Below, one piece after another: positions 56,332-64,000 of a stretch of DNA of 64,000 nucleotides; position 1 is the stretch's first letter, and each line of letters begins with the position of its first letter. The notes under the pieces are model-generated. The model was not told the DNA's origin. It ran no database searches and was given only the letters and a program-made list of their open reading frames with translations. Both the position numbers and the translations under genes were made by a program. The stretch is from assembly GCF_030758295.1 (NCBI RefSeq), contig NZ_CP132335.1, forward strand, positions 2,518,412 through 2,582,411, in the 5' to 3' direction. The stretch comes from Pararhizobium sp. IMCC21322 (lineage in GTDB: Bacteria; Pseudomonadota; Alphaproteobacteria; Rhizobiales; GCA-2746425).

Positions 56332-56946
56332 GTGTCCTTTTGGGAGAAGTTCATGGAGACGAGCAAGATTACAATGCCGTTGGGCATCGTGATCCGCCGG
56401 CAACCTGGTGTGACCCGGTGGGCCAAACATGTTTGGCGCGTGGTCGCTGTCTTGCCGGGAGCCGGTCCGGCTGATTGGGCAGAACTCAGACGGGATGGCG
56501 ATGTGGTGGAATTCCATGCAGCCACCGTTTCACTTGATCTGCATCGGGCTGATGCCGAGGCCTACATGGTATCGCTCAGCATGGAGCCGCCGACTGTGTT
56601 TGTTATTCTGCGCCGCGATGACGATCCGCAATCACTACATGATTATGCCGTTCACACCGCCACAGCATCAGCATACGAGGCTCAGGATTATCAGGATAGC
56701 GGTGAGGAAATCGTCGAACCTGTACCAATGCCAGAGGGGCTGGTTGCCTGGGTTCGGTCATTCACGGACGTTCATTTCGAGGAAGAACAATTCAAAAAGC
56801 GCAAACGCCGCAGATACTTTGAAGATTTGAAGGAGGACGGCATCGGAGATCCCAGAATTCGTCAGACTGCAGATGTGTATCGCACCCCCTCGCAGACCAA
56901 GCCAACACAGTCGGGTCCGGACAAGCCCAAGGAAACGCTGCATTGA
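56332..56946 (+). CDS. DUF3305 protein of formate dehydrogenase operon
   Basis: The 204-residue soluble protein starts with a divided segment: MPLGIVIRRQPGVTRWAKHV, the DUF3305 opening, then WRVVAVLPGAGPADW and VSLDLHRADAEAYMVSLSM. The C-terminal 60 residues are basic then polar (FKKRKRRRYFEDLKEDGIGD) and look flexible. Function of the family is unknown; it is a marker for molybdenum formate dehydrogenase loci. The preferred start may be the Met at 56353 (METSKITM). Its stop overlaps the DUF3306 start. Confidence 0.82.
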   Translation: MSFWEKFMETSKITMPLGIVIRRQPGVTRWAKHVWRVVAVLPGAGPADWAELRRDGDVVEFHAATVSLDLHRADAEAYMVSLSMEPPTVFVILRRDDDPQSLHDYAVHTATASAYEAQDYQDSGEEIVEPVPMPEGLVAWVRSFTDVHFEEEQFKKRKRRRYFEDLKEDGIGDPRIRQTADVYRTPSQTKPTQSGPDKPKETLH

Positions 56947-57659
56947 GTGCTGAGGACAAATATTCATCTGATACCGGGTCGGGCCAACGGGATTTCCTGT
57001 CCAGATGGTCGCAGCGAAAGGCGGAGGCAAAGCAGAAGCCCGCTGCCAATCAGGAACAGCTGCAGACCGAAGATCCGCAAGATTTAGCAGATGATGTGTC
57101 AATACAGCTCACTGCGGAAGAATTGGACTTGCTCAGCGACGAGCAGGTGTTGGACCATTTTGATCTGCCAGACCCAGACGCTCTCAAGCAGGGCGATGAT
57201 TTCACCGTCTTTATGAAATCCGCAATTCCCGCACGCATTAGAAATCGCGCTCTCAGAAAGCTTTGGCTCAGTAACCCGGCGCTGGCGAATGTGGATATGC
57301 TGGTGGATTACGGAGATGATTTCACAGATGCGGCGACAGTGGTGCCCGGCATGCAGACAGCCTACCAGGTTGGCAAAGGGATCATTCGCAAGATCGAGGA
57401 ATTGGCAGACAGTGACGAATCAGAAGAAACCGAGAGCGTGGTGGCAGAGGCCGAAACCCATCCTGATATGGTTTCCGATGAAGATATCCCGCCAAACGAC
57501 CAAGACCCAGGTGTTGAAACCAATTTAGCAGCGCTGCCGCATGAAGAGCCCCCGACAGATTCTGCAAACCCGGAGCTGGAACTTGTGGAGTTGGATGCCG
57601 AGGAACTCCTGACCCCGGTCAGACCATTGAATCGCATGCGGTTCAACTTTGATGGATGA
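56943..57659 (+). CDS. DUF3306 protein of formate dehydrogenase operon
   Basis: The 238-residue protein has the DUF3306 pattern. An early basic FLSRWSQRKAEAK is followed by the central block LLSDEQVLDHFDLPDPDALK, FMKSAIPARIRNRALRKLWL and LVDYGDDFTDAATV. The rest is very acidic and probably disordered, ending LNRMRFNFDG. It overlaps DUF3305 by four bases (start at TTG 56943 or the nearby codon) and is likely coupled to it. Function unknown. A 172-base gap, possibly with a promoter, separates it from the TorD gene. Confidence 0.82.
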   Translation: MSAEDKYSSDTGSGQRDFLSRWSQRKAEAKQKPAANQEQLQTEDPQDLADDVSIQLTAEELDLLSDEQVLDHFDLPDPDALKQGDDFTVFMKSAIPARIRNRALRKLWLSNPALANVDMLVDYGDDFTDAATVVPGMQTAYQVGKGIIRKIEELADSDESEETESVVAEAETHPDMVSDEDIPPNDQDPGVETNLAALPHEEPPTDSANPELELVELDAEELLTPVRPLNRMRFNFDG

Positions 57660-57831
57660 CCTCCCAAGTATGGTTGGTCAGGTGTGGAACGAATTTGCAA
57701 ACTGCCATTATCTGAGGCGTCATATGTCGAAAGTGTCTCACCATTTTGTCGCAACACATTCGTTGGACAGAAAACCAGACCGGTGTTATTCTGGGTTTTG
57801 AATGTAACGTTCGACATGCTCGGGGAGGGGT

Positions 57832-58443
57832 ATGGCAACAGATCATGCAGCCAAGTTGGATAATGTCAGCGCCGAAGATTTGCTTCGGGCGGACATGTAC
57901 GACTTTCTGAGTGCTTTTCTGGCCCGCCCGCCTTCCGGAATTCTTCTCACACAATCTGCCAAGCTTGAAGGTGATGACAGCGAGATCGGTCGCGGTATTG
58001 CCGCTTTGGCACGTTTGGCTGATGCTGTTGATCCAAGAGATGCGCATAGTGAGTTCAATGCGCTCTTCATCGGATTGGGTCGCGGCGAATTGTTGCCTCA
58101 TGGCAGTTACTACCTGACAGGCTTTCTGAATGAAAAACCGCTGGCCAGGCTGCGCGCCGATATGGCGCGCCTTGGTATTGAGCGTGAGGAAAATGTCTAC
58201 GAGCCGGAAGACAACATAGCATCTGTGTGTGAGATGATGTCTGGCCTTATTCGCGGCCGCTTTGGCGCACCCGCAACTATATCTGAACAAAAAGAATTCT
58301 TCGAAGCGCATCTGGCCCCTTGGGTGGAGTTGTTCTTCAAGGATCTGGAATCCGCTGAAACGTCGGTACTCTATGCGCCAATCGGTACGATTGGCCGGGC
58401 CTTTACGAGTATTGAGGAAAACGGATTTCGGATGGAAGGCTAA
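57832..58443 (+). CDS. TorD/DmsD-type molecular chaperone
   Basis: The 203-residue all-helical protein matches the TorD family, which guards the Tat leader of molybdenum enzymes and aids cofactor insertion. Marks are YDFLSAFLARPPSG near the start, the core signature LPHGSYYLTGFLNEKPLARL, and YEPEDNIASVCEMMSGL (the family E-P-D-N-H-like motif, here EPEDNI). Sited 47 bases before the leader protein and upstream of the catalytic subunit, it very likely serves that enzyme. GGGGAGGGG precedes the ATG. Confidence 0.9.
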   Translation: MATDHAAKLDNVSAEDLLRADMYDFLSAFLARPPSGILLTQSAKLEGDDSEIGRGIAALARLADAVDPRDAHSEFNALFIGLGRGELLPHGSYYLTGFLNEKPLARLRADMARLGIEREENVYEPEDNIASVCEMMSGLIRGRFGAPATISEQKEFFEAHLAPWVELFFKDLESAETSVLYAPIGTIGRAFTSIEENGFRMEG

Positions 58444-58490
58444 GCCCTTCAAACGACGGGCCGCACAAGCGGCCGGAAAAGGAGAGGAAA

Positions 58491-58679
58491 ATGAGCGAAA
58501 AAGCCACGACAGCAAGTCGGCGGGATTTTCTGAAACTTGCAGGAGCTGGTGCGCCAGTTGCAGCAGTGGCAGTGATCACCGGTGGCGGCACGGAAGCTGA
58601 AGCAGCCGAGCCAATGACCGGTGAAGGTCTGCGCAAGACAGAGCATGTGCAGAAATATCTGGAATCGGCACGCTTCTAA
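58491..58679 (+). CDS. Small twin-arginine leader protein of formate dehydrogenase
   Basis: A 62-residue protein that is mostly a Tat signal: SRRDFLKLAGAGAPVAAVAV, ending near AEAAEP, then a short mature part of about 23 residues (GEGLRKTEHVQKYLESARF). This matches the 'formate dehydrogenase region TAT target' family, always beside the catalytic subunit. Its role is unknown; it may travel with the enzyme or act as a small subunit. Start at ATG 58491 has GAGAGGAAA upstream. The catalytic gene starts 128 bases later. Confidence 0.85.
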   Translation: MSEKATTASRRDFLKLAGAGAPVAAVAVITGGGTEAEAAEPMTGEGLRKTEHVQKYLESARF

Positions 58680-58807
58680 CGAAAGTTGGGAAAAATCATA
58701 TCCGGGGGACGGTTGCGTGACGCCCAGACCCTGCATGATTGGACCCAGTTGGTTCGTCAAAGACCAACAAAGAAACCGGGCCGCAAGGCCTATTTGGAGG
58801 AAAACCT

Positions 58808-61780
58808 ATGCTTAGGAAAAAGACGAACGGGATTGCGCGACGCTCCCGTGACGAGTCGGTCCTTTCCCGTGCAGCATCAACTTCGGTTGATCGGCGTGGA
58901 TTTTTGCGTGGATCCGGTCTGGCTATTGGCGGACTGGCAGCGTTGACAGCAACTGGCGGTACAGTGCGCAAGGCGGAAGCCCAGGGCGCGGCCAGCGGTA
59001 ATGTCAAAAACATCAAATCAGTTTGTACACACTGTTCGGTCGGTTGCACCGTGATTGCCGAGGTCGATAATGGTGTGTGGGTCGGGCAGGAGCCTGGCTG
59101 GGACAGCCCGTTCAATCTGGGTGCCCATTGCGCAAAAGGCGCGGCAGTGCGCGAACACGCGCATGGCGAACGCCGCCTGAAATATCCCATGAAGCTCGTC
59201 AATGGCGAGTGGACCCGTTTGAGTTGGGACGACGCCATCAATGAGATTGGCGACGGCATGATGAAAATGCGCGAAGAAAGCGGCCCGGATTCTGTGTATT
59301 GGCTGGGTTCAGCCAAACACAGCAATGAACAGGCCTATCTGTTCCGCAAATTTGCTGGTTATTGGGGCACCAATAACGTGGATCATCAGGCGCGTATTTG
59401 TCACTCGACCACAGTTGCCGGTGTTGCAAACACCTGGGGCTATGGTGCAATGACCAATAGCTACAATGATATTCATAATTCCAAGGCGATCTTCATTATC
59501 GGCGGCAATCCCGCAGAAGCGCATCCCGTTTCATTGCTGCACGTCTTGCGTGCCAAGGAACAGAACAACGCGCCTTTGATCGTCTGCGACCCGCGCTTCA
59601 CGCGCACAGCAGCGCATGCCGATGAGTATGTTCGCTTCCGTCCAGGCTCCGATATTGGTCTGGTGTGGGGTCTTCTGTGGCACATTTTTGAAAATGGCTG
59701 GGAAGACAAGGAATTCATCCGCACGCGTGTCTGGGGTATGGACCAGATCAGGGAAGAAGTTGCCAAATGGACGCCGGAAGAAGTTGAGCGGGTAACAGGT
59801 GTTCCCGGGTCTCAAATGCGCCGGGTTGCCAGAACACTGGTCAACAATCGTCCCGGAACTGTCATCTGGTGTATGGGTGGCACTCAGCACACCAATGGCA
59901 ACAATAACACCCGGGCTTACTGCATTCTGCAACTGGCGCTGGGTAATATGGGCACATCCGGTGGCGGCACTAATATTTTCCGTGGCCATGACAATGTTCA
60001 GGGTGCAACGGATCTTGGTGTTCTGTCACATACACTGCCTGGCTATTATGGTCTTGCCATGGGCTCCTGGGCTCACTGGGCGCGTGTATGGGAAGAAGAT
60101 CTGGATTGGATAAAAGGCCAATTTGCAACCATCAAGGGCGCTGACGGCAAAGACAAGAACCTGATGACATCAACCGGTATACCGGTCTCTCGCTGGATTG
60201 ATGGTGTGCTTGAGGATGTCGAAAATATAGATCAGGACACAAATGTCCGGGCGATGGTTCTGTGGGGCCATGCGCCCAACTCTCAGACCCGTATGGTCGA
60301 AATGAAAACGGCCATGGAAAAACTCGACATGCTGGTCGTGGTCGATCCATATCCGACCGTCTCTGCTGTTTTGTCTGATCGCAAGGATGGTGTCTATCTG
60401 CTGCCAGCCTGTACCCAGTTCGAAACACGTGGCTCGGTCACCGCTTCAAACCGGTCCATTCAATGGCGCGACAAGGTGGTTGATCCGCTTTACGAAAGCC
60501 TGCCGGATCACACGATCATCGCGAAATTCGCCAAGAAATTTGGTTGGGCTGATCGCTTCTTCCGGAACATTGCCCTGGAAGGTGATGAGCCGGTTGTTGA
60601 AGATGTCACGCGTGAGTTTAACCGTGGCATGTGGACTGTTGGCTATACCGGACAATCTCCGGAGCGTATCAAGCTTCACATGGCCAATCAGCACACCTTC
60701 CATCGCACGACGTTGCAAGCGGTTGGTGGCCCGGCTGATGGTGACTATTACGGATTGCCTTGGCCTTGCTGGGGAACCGCGGAAATGGGTCATCCCGGAA
60801 CACCAAATCTGTACGATATGTCCAAGCGCGTCAGCGAAGGCGGCCTGACTTTCCGGGCACGTTTTGGTGTTGAACGTGATGGTGACAATTTGTTGGCAGA
60901 AGGCGTTTACTCGCTGGATTCTGACATTCAGGATGGATATCCGGAATTCACCTACGCAATGCTGCAGGAGCTTGGCTGGCATACTGAACTGACCGATGAA
61001 GAACGGGCGGAAATAGCGCGCGCTTCCGGGATTCCAGAATTCCAGAAGGGTAAAAAAGAAGTGGGTGAGGCTGGCATGAGCCCATTCCCGTCTGACTTTG
61101 ATGCCAAAGTTGCCAAGGTGAACTGGAAAACCGATTTGTCCGGCGGTATTCAGCGGGTGGCGATCAAGCACGAATGTGCGCCATTCGGGAATGCCAAAGC
61201 CCGTGCAGTGGTCTGGACCTTCCCGGATCCAGTGCCGATTCATCGTGAGCCGCTCTACACAAATCGCCGCGATCTGGTTGAAGACTATCCAACCTATGAG
61301 GACCGCAAGTTCTATCGTCTGCCGACACTTTATGCGTCGATCCAGAAACAGGACTTCTCGAAGGATTATCCGATGATCCTGACCTCTGGGCGTTTGGTTG
61401 AGTATGAAGGCGGCGGTGATGAATCGCGGTCCAACCCCTGGCTTGCTGAATTGCAGCAGGACATGTTCGTGGAAATCAACCCGCGTGACGCCAATGATCT
61501 TGGCATCAGGGATGGTAAACAGGTCTGGGTCGAAGGCCCTGAAGGCGGCAAGGTGAAGGTCATGGCGATGGTTACGGAGCGCGTTGGCTCCGGGGTTGCG
61601 TTCATGCCATTCCACTTTGGTGGTCATTTCCAGGGAGAAGACCAAAGAAGCAAATACCCAAAAGGCGCTGATCCTTATGTGCTCGGCGAATCCTCAAACA
61701 CAGCTCAGACTTACGGCTATGACTCGGTCACTCAAATGCAAGAGACCAAGGCAACGCTCTGTAAGATCTGGTCGGCATAG
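58808..61780 (+). CDS. fdhA: Formate dehydrogenase catalytic (alpha) subunit, Cys type
   Basis: This molybdenum or tungsten bis-MGD enzyme oxidises formate to carbon dioxide in the periplasm. The 990-residue product has a Tat signal (SVDRRGFLRGSG). The 4Fe-4S ligands are Cys73, Cys76, Cys80 (CTHCSVGC) and Cys108. The residue that is selenocysteine in E. coli FdnG is Cys198, in VDHQARICHSTTVAG, with the neighbouring His199. The molybdopterin domains run to a C-terminal dinucleotide-binding barrel (LTSGRLVEYEGGG, GSGVAFMPFHFGGHF). ATG 58808 follows GGAGG at the right spacing; the frame opens at 58739. fdhB starts 12 bases after the stop. Confidence 0.95.
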   Translation: MLRKKTNGIARRSRDESVLSRAASTSVDRRGFLRGSGLAIGGLAALTATGGTVRKAEAQGAASGNVKNIKSVCTHCSVGCTVIAEVDNGVWVGQEPGWDSPFNLGAHCAKGAAVREHAHGERRLKYPMKLVNGEWTRLSWDDAINEIGDGMMKMREESGPDSVYWLGSAKHSNEQAYLFRKFAGYWGTNNVDHQARICHSTTVAGVANTWGYGAMTNSYNDIHNSKAIFIIGGNPAEAHPVSLLHVLRAKEQNNAPLIVCDPRFTRTAAHADEYVRFRPGSDIGLVWGLLWHIFENGWEDKEFIRTRVWGMDQIREEVAKWTPEEVERVTGVPGSQMRRVARTLVNNRPGTVIWCMGGTQHTNGNNNTRAYCILQLALGNMGTSGGGTNIFRGHDNVQGATDLGVLSHTLPGYYGLAMGSWAHWARVWEEDLDWIKGQFATIKGADGKDKNLMTSTGIPVSRWIDGVLEDVENIDQDTNVRAMVLWGHAPNSQTRMVEMKTAMEKLDMLVVVDPYPTVSAVLSDRKDGVYLLPACTQFETRGSVTASNRSIQWRDKVVDPLYESLPDHTIIAKFAKKFGWADRFFRNIALEGDEPVVEDVTREFNRGMWTVGYTGQSPERIKLHMANQHTFHRTTLQAVGGPADGDYYGLPWPCWGTAEMGHPGTPNLYDMSKRVSEGGLTFRARFGVERDGDNLLAEGVYSLDSDIQDGYPEFTYAMLQELGWHTELTDEERAEIARASGIPEFQKGKKEVGEAGMSPFPSDFDAKVAKVNWKTDLSGGIQRVAIKHECAPFGNAKARAVVWTFPDPVPIHREPLYTNRRDLVEDYPTYEDRKFYRLPTLYASIQKQDFSKDYPMILTSGRLVEYEGGGDESRSNPWLAELQQDMFVEINPRDANDLGIRDGKQVWVEGPEGGKVKVMAMVTERVGSGVAFMPFHFGGHFQGEDQRSKYPKGADPYVLGESSNTAQTYGYDSVTQMQETKATLCKIWSA

Positions 61781-61792
61781 GGAGAATAGATT

Positions 61793-62401
61793 ATGGCACT
61801 TGGAGGACAGGCTAGAGCCAAATTCCTTTGCGACGCGGAACGCTGCATTGAATGCAACGCCTGCGTCACAGCCTGCAAAAACGAGCATGAGGTGCCTTGG
61901 GGTATCAACCGCCGTCGTGTGGTGACCATCAATGATGGTAACCCCGGCGAACGGTCGATCTCTGTCGCCTGCATGCATTGCTCTGATGCACCATGTATGG
62001 CTGTCTGCCCGGTTGATTGTTTCTACCAGACAGAAGATGGCATCGTGCTGCACTCAAAAGATCTGTGCATCGGGTGTGGTTATTGCTTCTATGCGTGTCC
62101 GTTTGGCGCGCCGCAATTCCCGCAAGCTGGCAATTTCGGCTCCCGTGGCAAAATGGACAAATGTACATTCTGCGCAGGTGGCCCGGAAGAGACCCATTCC
62201 ACGGTCGAGTTCCAGAAATACGGACGTAACCGTATTGCAGAAGGCAAACTGCCGATCTGTGCTGAAATGTGCTCAACCAAGGCGTTGCTTGCAGGTGATG
62301 GCGATGACGTATCCGCGATTTATCGCGAGCGCGTTGTGGCCCGCGGCTTCGGCTCCGGCGCCTGGGGTTGGGGTACAGCCTACGGCCAGAAGGGCAACTG
62401 A
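61793..62401 (+). CDS. fdhB: Formate dehydrogenase iron-sulfur (beta) subunit
   Basis: The 202-residue subunit passes electrons from the catalytic subunit to the cytochrome. It carries four 4Fe-4S clusters. Cysteine groups are CIECNACVTACKNEH; CMHCSDAPCMAVCPVDC; CIGCGYCFYACPFGA; and the spread group KCTFCAGG with CAEMC. It lacks the C-terminal membrane helix that anchors E. coli FdnH, as in the FDH3-type beta subunit. It is 12 bases after fdhA. A hairpin separates it from the cytochrome subunit gene. Confidence 0.95.
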   Translation: MALGGQARAKFLCDAERCIECNACVTACKNEHEVPWGINRRRVVTINDGNPGERSISVACMHCSDAPCMAVCPVDCFYQTEDGIVLHSKDLCIGCGYCFYACPFGAPQFPQAGNFGSRGKMDKCTFCAGGPEETHSTVEFQKYGRNRIAEGKLPICAEMCSTKALLAGDGDDVSAIYRERVVARGFGSGAWGWGTAYGQKGN

Positions 62402-62470
62402 GCCCAGTTCGCCCGACTTCCGATCAGCCGGTCTCAGATCAGCAGATCATGACTTCGGCAAATTTTGGAG

Positions 62471-62496
62471 ACGGGCCGCTAGATGCGGCCCGTTTT
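62471..62496 (+). terminator. Hairpin between fdhB and fdhC, weak terminator or processing site
   Basis: ACGGGCCGC (62471-62479) pairs perfectly with GCGGCCCGT (62485-62493) around TAGAT. Only TTT follows directly, so it is a partial terminator at best, or a stem that stabilises the upstream mRNA. It lies in the 182-base gap between fdhB and fdhC. Confidence 0.6.
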
Positions 62497-62583
62497 CGTC
62501 TGCCCTATCACTAAGCAAAACATCTTTGCTCCGGGGCGCTTTTTTGAAATTTTCAAGCATCCGTTAAGAAGGACAAAGCGATC

Positions 62584-63891
62584 ATGTTCGCATCTGAATT
62601 GGCAAAAGTGACAAGGGCGACTTCACAAAGTCTGGCACTCGCTGTCCTCCTGGTCTTTGGATCTCTGCTTGTTGCCAGTTCCGGATTTGCCCAGGATGGT
62701 GACCCAGCAGCAAATCAATCGGAAAGTGCCGATCCTGAGGACGCACGGTCCAGCACAGGGGGCGCTCAGACCCTTGAGGACATTCTGCGCCGTCAGCGCG
62801 GAGAGCCGGTTGATGACGCGTTTCGCCGTTCCCAAACCGGCGCCGCAGCAAATGCAGATGCACTTTCGTCGCAGCTTGGTGTCAGAGGGGCTGCCTCTGA
62901 CTCGGATATATACAGACAATTGAGGTTTGGAACCGGCGATATTACGGTCTCAACTGGTAAGCCTGTGGACCGAATCCTCATTCAGGATGGCGGCATGCGT
63001 TGGCTCGAATGGCGAGAAGGCCCCTTGGCCACCTACGGCGCATATGCGTTGGGAGGCACGATCCTGTTGCTGGCACTGTTTTATCTTCTGCGCGGGCGCA
63101 TCAAGGTAGAACACGGCTTGTCCGGCGTCCTGATGCAGCGCTTTTCCGCCATTGAGCGGTTTGGGCATTGGTTACTGGCCATTTCTTTCATTTTACTGGC
63201 CCTGACCGGGTTATGGCTGCTGTTCGGCAGAATCGTGTTGATCGAGTGGTTCGGAGCGGAGCTTTATTCGCAAATCGCCATTGCTGGCAAATGGGTGCAC
63301 AATAATGTGGCCTGGGCGTTTATTGCAGGGTTGGTCCTGATCTTCTTTCAGTGGGTCTTTCAGAATATTCCCAACCGGCACGACCTCGTCTGGTTGCTGA
63401 AAGGTGGCGGAATTTTCGTGAAGGGCGTTCATCCCCCGGCCAAAAAGTTCAATGCGGGTCAAAAGATTATTTTCTGGAGCGTCATTCTGCTTGGCGCATC
63501 GGTGTCAGCGTCCGGCATATCGTTGCTGTTTCCGTTTGAATTTCCGATGTTTGCGGCAACATTTGCCAAAATCAACGAACTTGCACTCTTTGTGGGGCAG
63601 GAGACCAATCTTCCCACCGAACTGCAGCTTCATGAGGAAATGCAATACGCCCAACTCTGGCACTCTATTATAGCCTTCGCGATGACTGTTATCATTCTTG
63701 CCCATATCTATATTGGTTCGGTTGGCATGCAGGGCGCTTTTGCGGCTATGGGGTCAGGCAAGGTGGACAAAAACTGGGCCAAGGAGCACCACAATCTGTG
63801 GGTGGACAAGGTCGAAGCGGACGAGGCGAAAAAGAATTCCAAAGCCTCTAAACCGGACGACCCTGCGCAAACAGCACAGCCCGCTGAATAG
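62584..63891 (+). CDS. fdhC: Formate dehydrogenase cytochrome b (gamma) subunit
   Basis: The subunit anchors the enzyme and passes electrons to quinone. At 435 residues it is longer than E. coli FdnI (~217). The extra N-terminal part comprises a signal or first helix (LALAVLLVFGSLLVASSGFAQ) and about 130 periplasmic residues rich in Gln, Ala and Asp. After the next helix the cytochrome b region follows, with haem-ligand His candidates in RFGHWLLAIS, KWVHNNVAW, and LWHSIIAFAMTVIILAHIYIG. The C-terminal tail is charged (KVEADEAKKNSKASK). It is the fdnI/fdoI-like family member of Rhizobiales. Confidence 0.92.
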   Translation: MFASELAKVTRATSQSLALAVLLVFGSLLVASSGFAQDGDPAANQSESADPEDARSSTGGAQTLEDILRRQRGEPVDDAFRRSQTGAAANADALSSQLGVRGAASDSDIYRQLRFGTGDITVSTGKPVDRILIQDGGMRWLEWREGPLATYGAYALGGTILLLALFYLLRGRIKVEHGLSGVLMQRFSAIERFGHWLLAISFILLALTGLWLLFGRIVLIEWFGAELYSQIAIAGKWVHNNVAWAFIAGLVLIFFQWVFQNIPNRHDLVWLLKGGGIFVKGVHPPAKKFNAGQKIIFWSVILLGASVSASGISLLFPFEFPMFAATFAKINELALFVGQETNLPTELQLHEEMQYAQLWHSIIAFAMTVIILAHIYIGSVGMQGAFAAMGSGKVDKNWAKEHHNLWVDKVEADEAKKNSKASKPDDPAQTAQPAE

Positions 63892-63893
63892 TC

Positions 63894-64000
63894 ATGAGGC
63901 TGTCAGCCAATAAGGTGAAAGCCCTGGCCGCTGCCGTTTATTTGCTGACCGCAAGCCTGGCAGTGGCAAATGACGGGTTTGAACGTCTCAGCGGCCATGG
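63894..64000 (+). CDS. Exported protein, N-terminal part (cut by window edge)
   Basis: A frame from ATG 63894, two bases after the fdhC stop, runs off the right edge with 35 codons visible. It encodes a signal peptide (MRLSANKVKALAAA then a hydrophobic run ending SLAVAN) and a mature start DGFERLSGH. The FERLSGHG-like start recalls exported WD40-type or cytochrome proteins found after formate dehydrogenase genes in related bacteria, but too little is visible for a call. Confidence 0.5.
   Translation, partial: MRLSANKVKALAAAVYLLTASLAVANDGFERLSGH

Noticed and set aside
60446-61645. 399-codon open frame on the minus strand inside fdhA
   Set aside because: It is antisense to the well-supported catalytic subunit; the product resembles no family and has no ribosome site.

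Overview
The window is a chromosomal stretch of an alphaproteobacterium, most likely in the order Hyphomicrobiales (Rhizobiales). This rests on gene order and family content, not on a database search: dapA-smpB-NYN-rpoZ-rel, pdxJ-acpS-lepB-rnc-era-recO-parC, hemB-RDD-bpt, an ldtR/ldtP pair, glyA-nrdR-ribD-ribE-ribH-nusB-thiL, and plsX-fabH-ihfA-merR. Base composition looks mid-50s percent G+C by eye. Genes are dense, often overlap by 1-8 bases, and I see no transposase, integrase, phage gene or CRISPR array.

Layout. 1-6.5 kb: start of a lytic transglycosylase, lysine synthesis (dapA), trans-translation (smpB), a family 5-like uracil-DNA glycosylase, a NYN-domain protein, RNA polymerase omega and the (p)ppGpp synthetase/hydrolase. 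6.6-14 kb: DUF2062, pdxJ, acpS, lepB, rnc, era, recO, parC. 14-20 kb: bpt, RDD protein and hemB on the minus strand; then DUF6163, the MarR-type regulator LdtR, a DUF1295 membrane protein and the L,D-transpeptidase LdtP. 20-24.5 kb: a small conserved protein, a CNNM/CorC-type membrane protein coupled to a 694-residue secreted orphan, and a TerC-family protein. 24.7-31.5 kb: glyA, nrdR, riboflavin genes, nusB, thiL and an MFS transporter. 31.5-36.9 kb: bamE, the cytochrome bc1 assembly chaperone, DUF177, plsX, fabH, ihfA, a MerR regulator and tRNA-Pro(GGG). 37-43.2 kb: an exopolysaccharide locus with polymerase/ligase, priming glycosyltransferase, export lipoprotein, chain-length/co-polymerase protein without a kinase domain, and a divergent deacetylase. 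43-48.6 kb: DUF2842, ctaA, and a short inositol segment (iolC-DUF2090 fusion, iolB, a TIM-barrel isomerase).

48.7-64 kb is the most interesting part: a membrane-bound, cysteine-type formate dehydrogenase locus with a large accessory set. Reading outward, a four-gene minus-strand operon joined by 4-base overlaps (DUF6494, Mrp/ApbC, a biotin/lipoate-ligase-like protein, DUF6505) diverges from a short periplasmic protein that appears to join a shortened tungstate-binding-protein-like domain to a mono-heme cytochrome c. Acetate kinase follows, translationally coupled to a 43-codon reading frame. Then a 663-residue polyferredoxin and a histidine phosphatase (minus strand) diverge from DUF3305, DUF3306, a TorD-type chaperone, a small twin-arginine leader protein and the catalytic, iron-sulfur and cytochrome b subunits. 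The window ends just inside a further exported protein.

How the parts work together: most of 1-36 kb is housekeeping. The formate dehydrogenase locus oxidises formate in the periplasm and passes electrons to the quinone pool. Its flanking genes probably serve cofactor and iron-sulfur assembly, export and electron transfer, but the roles of several are unknown.
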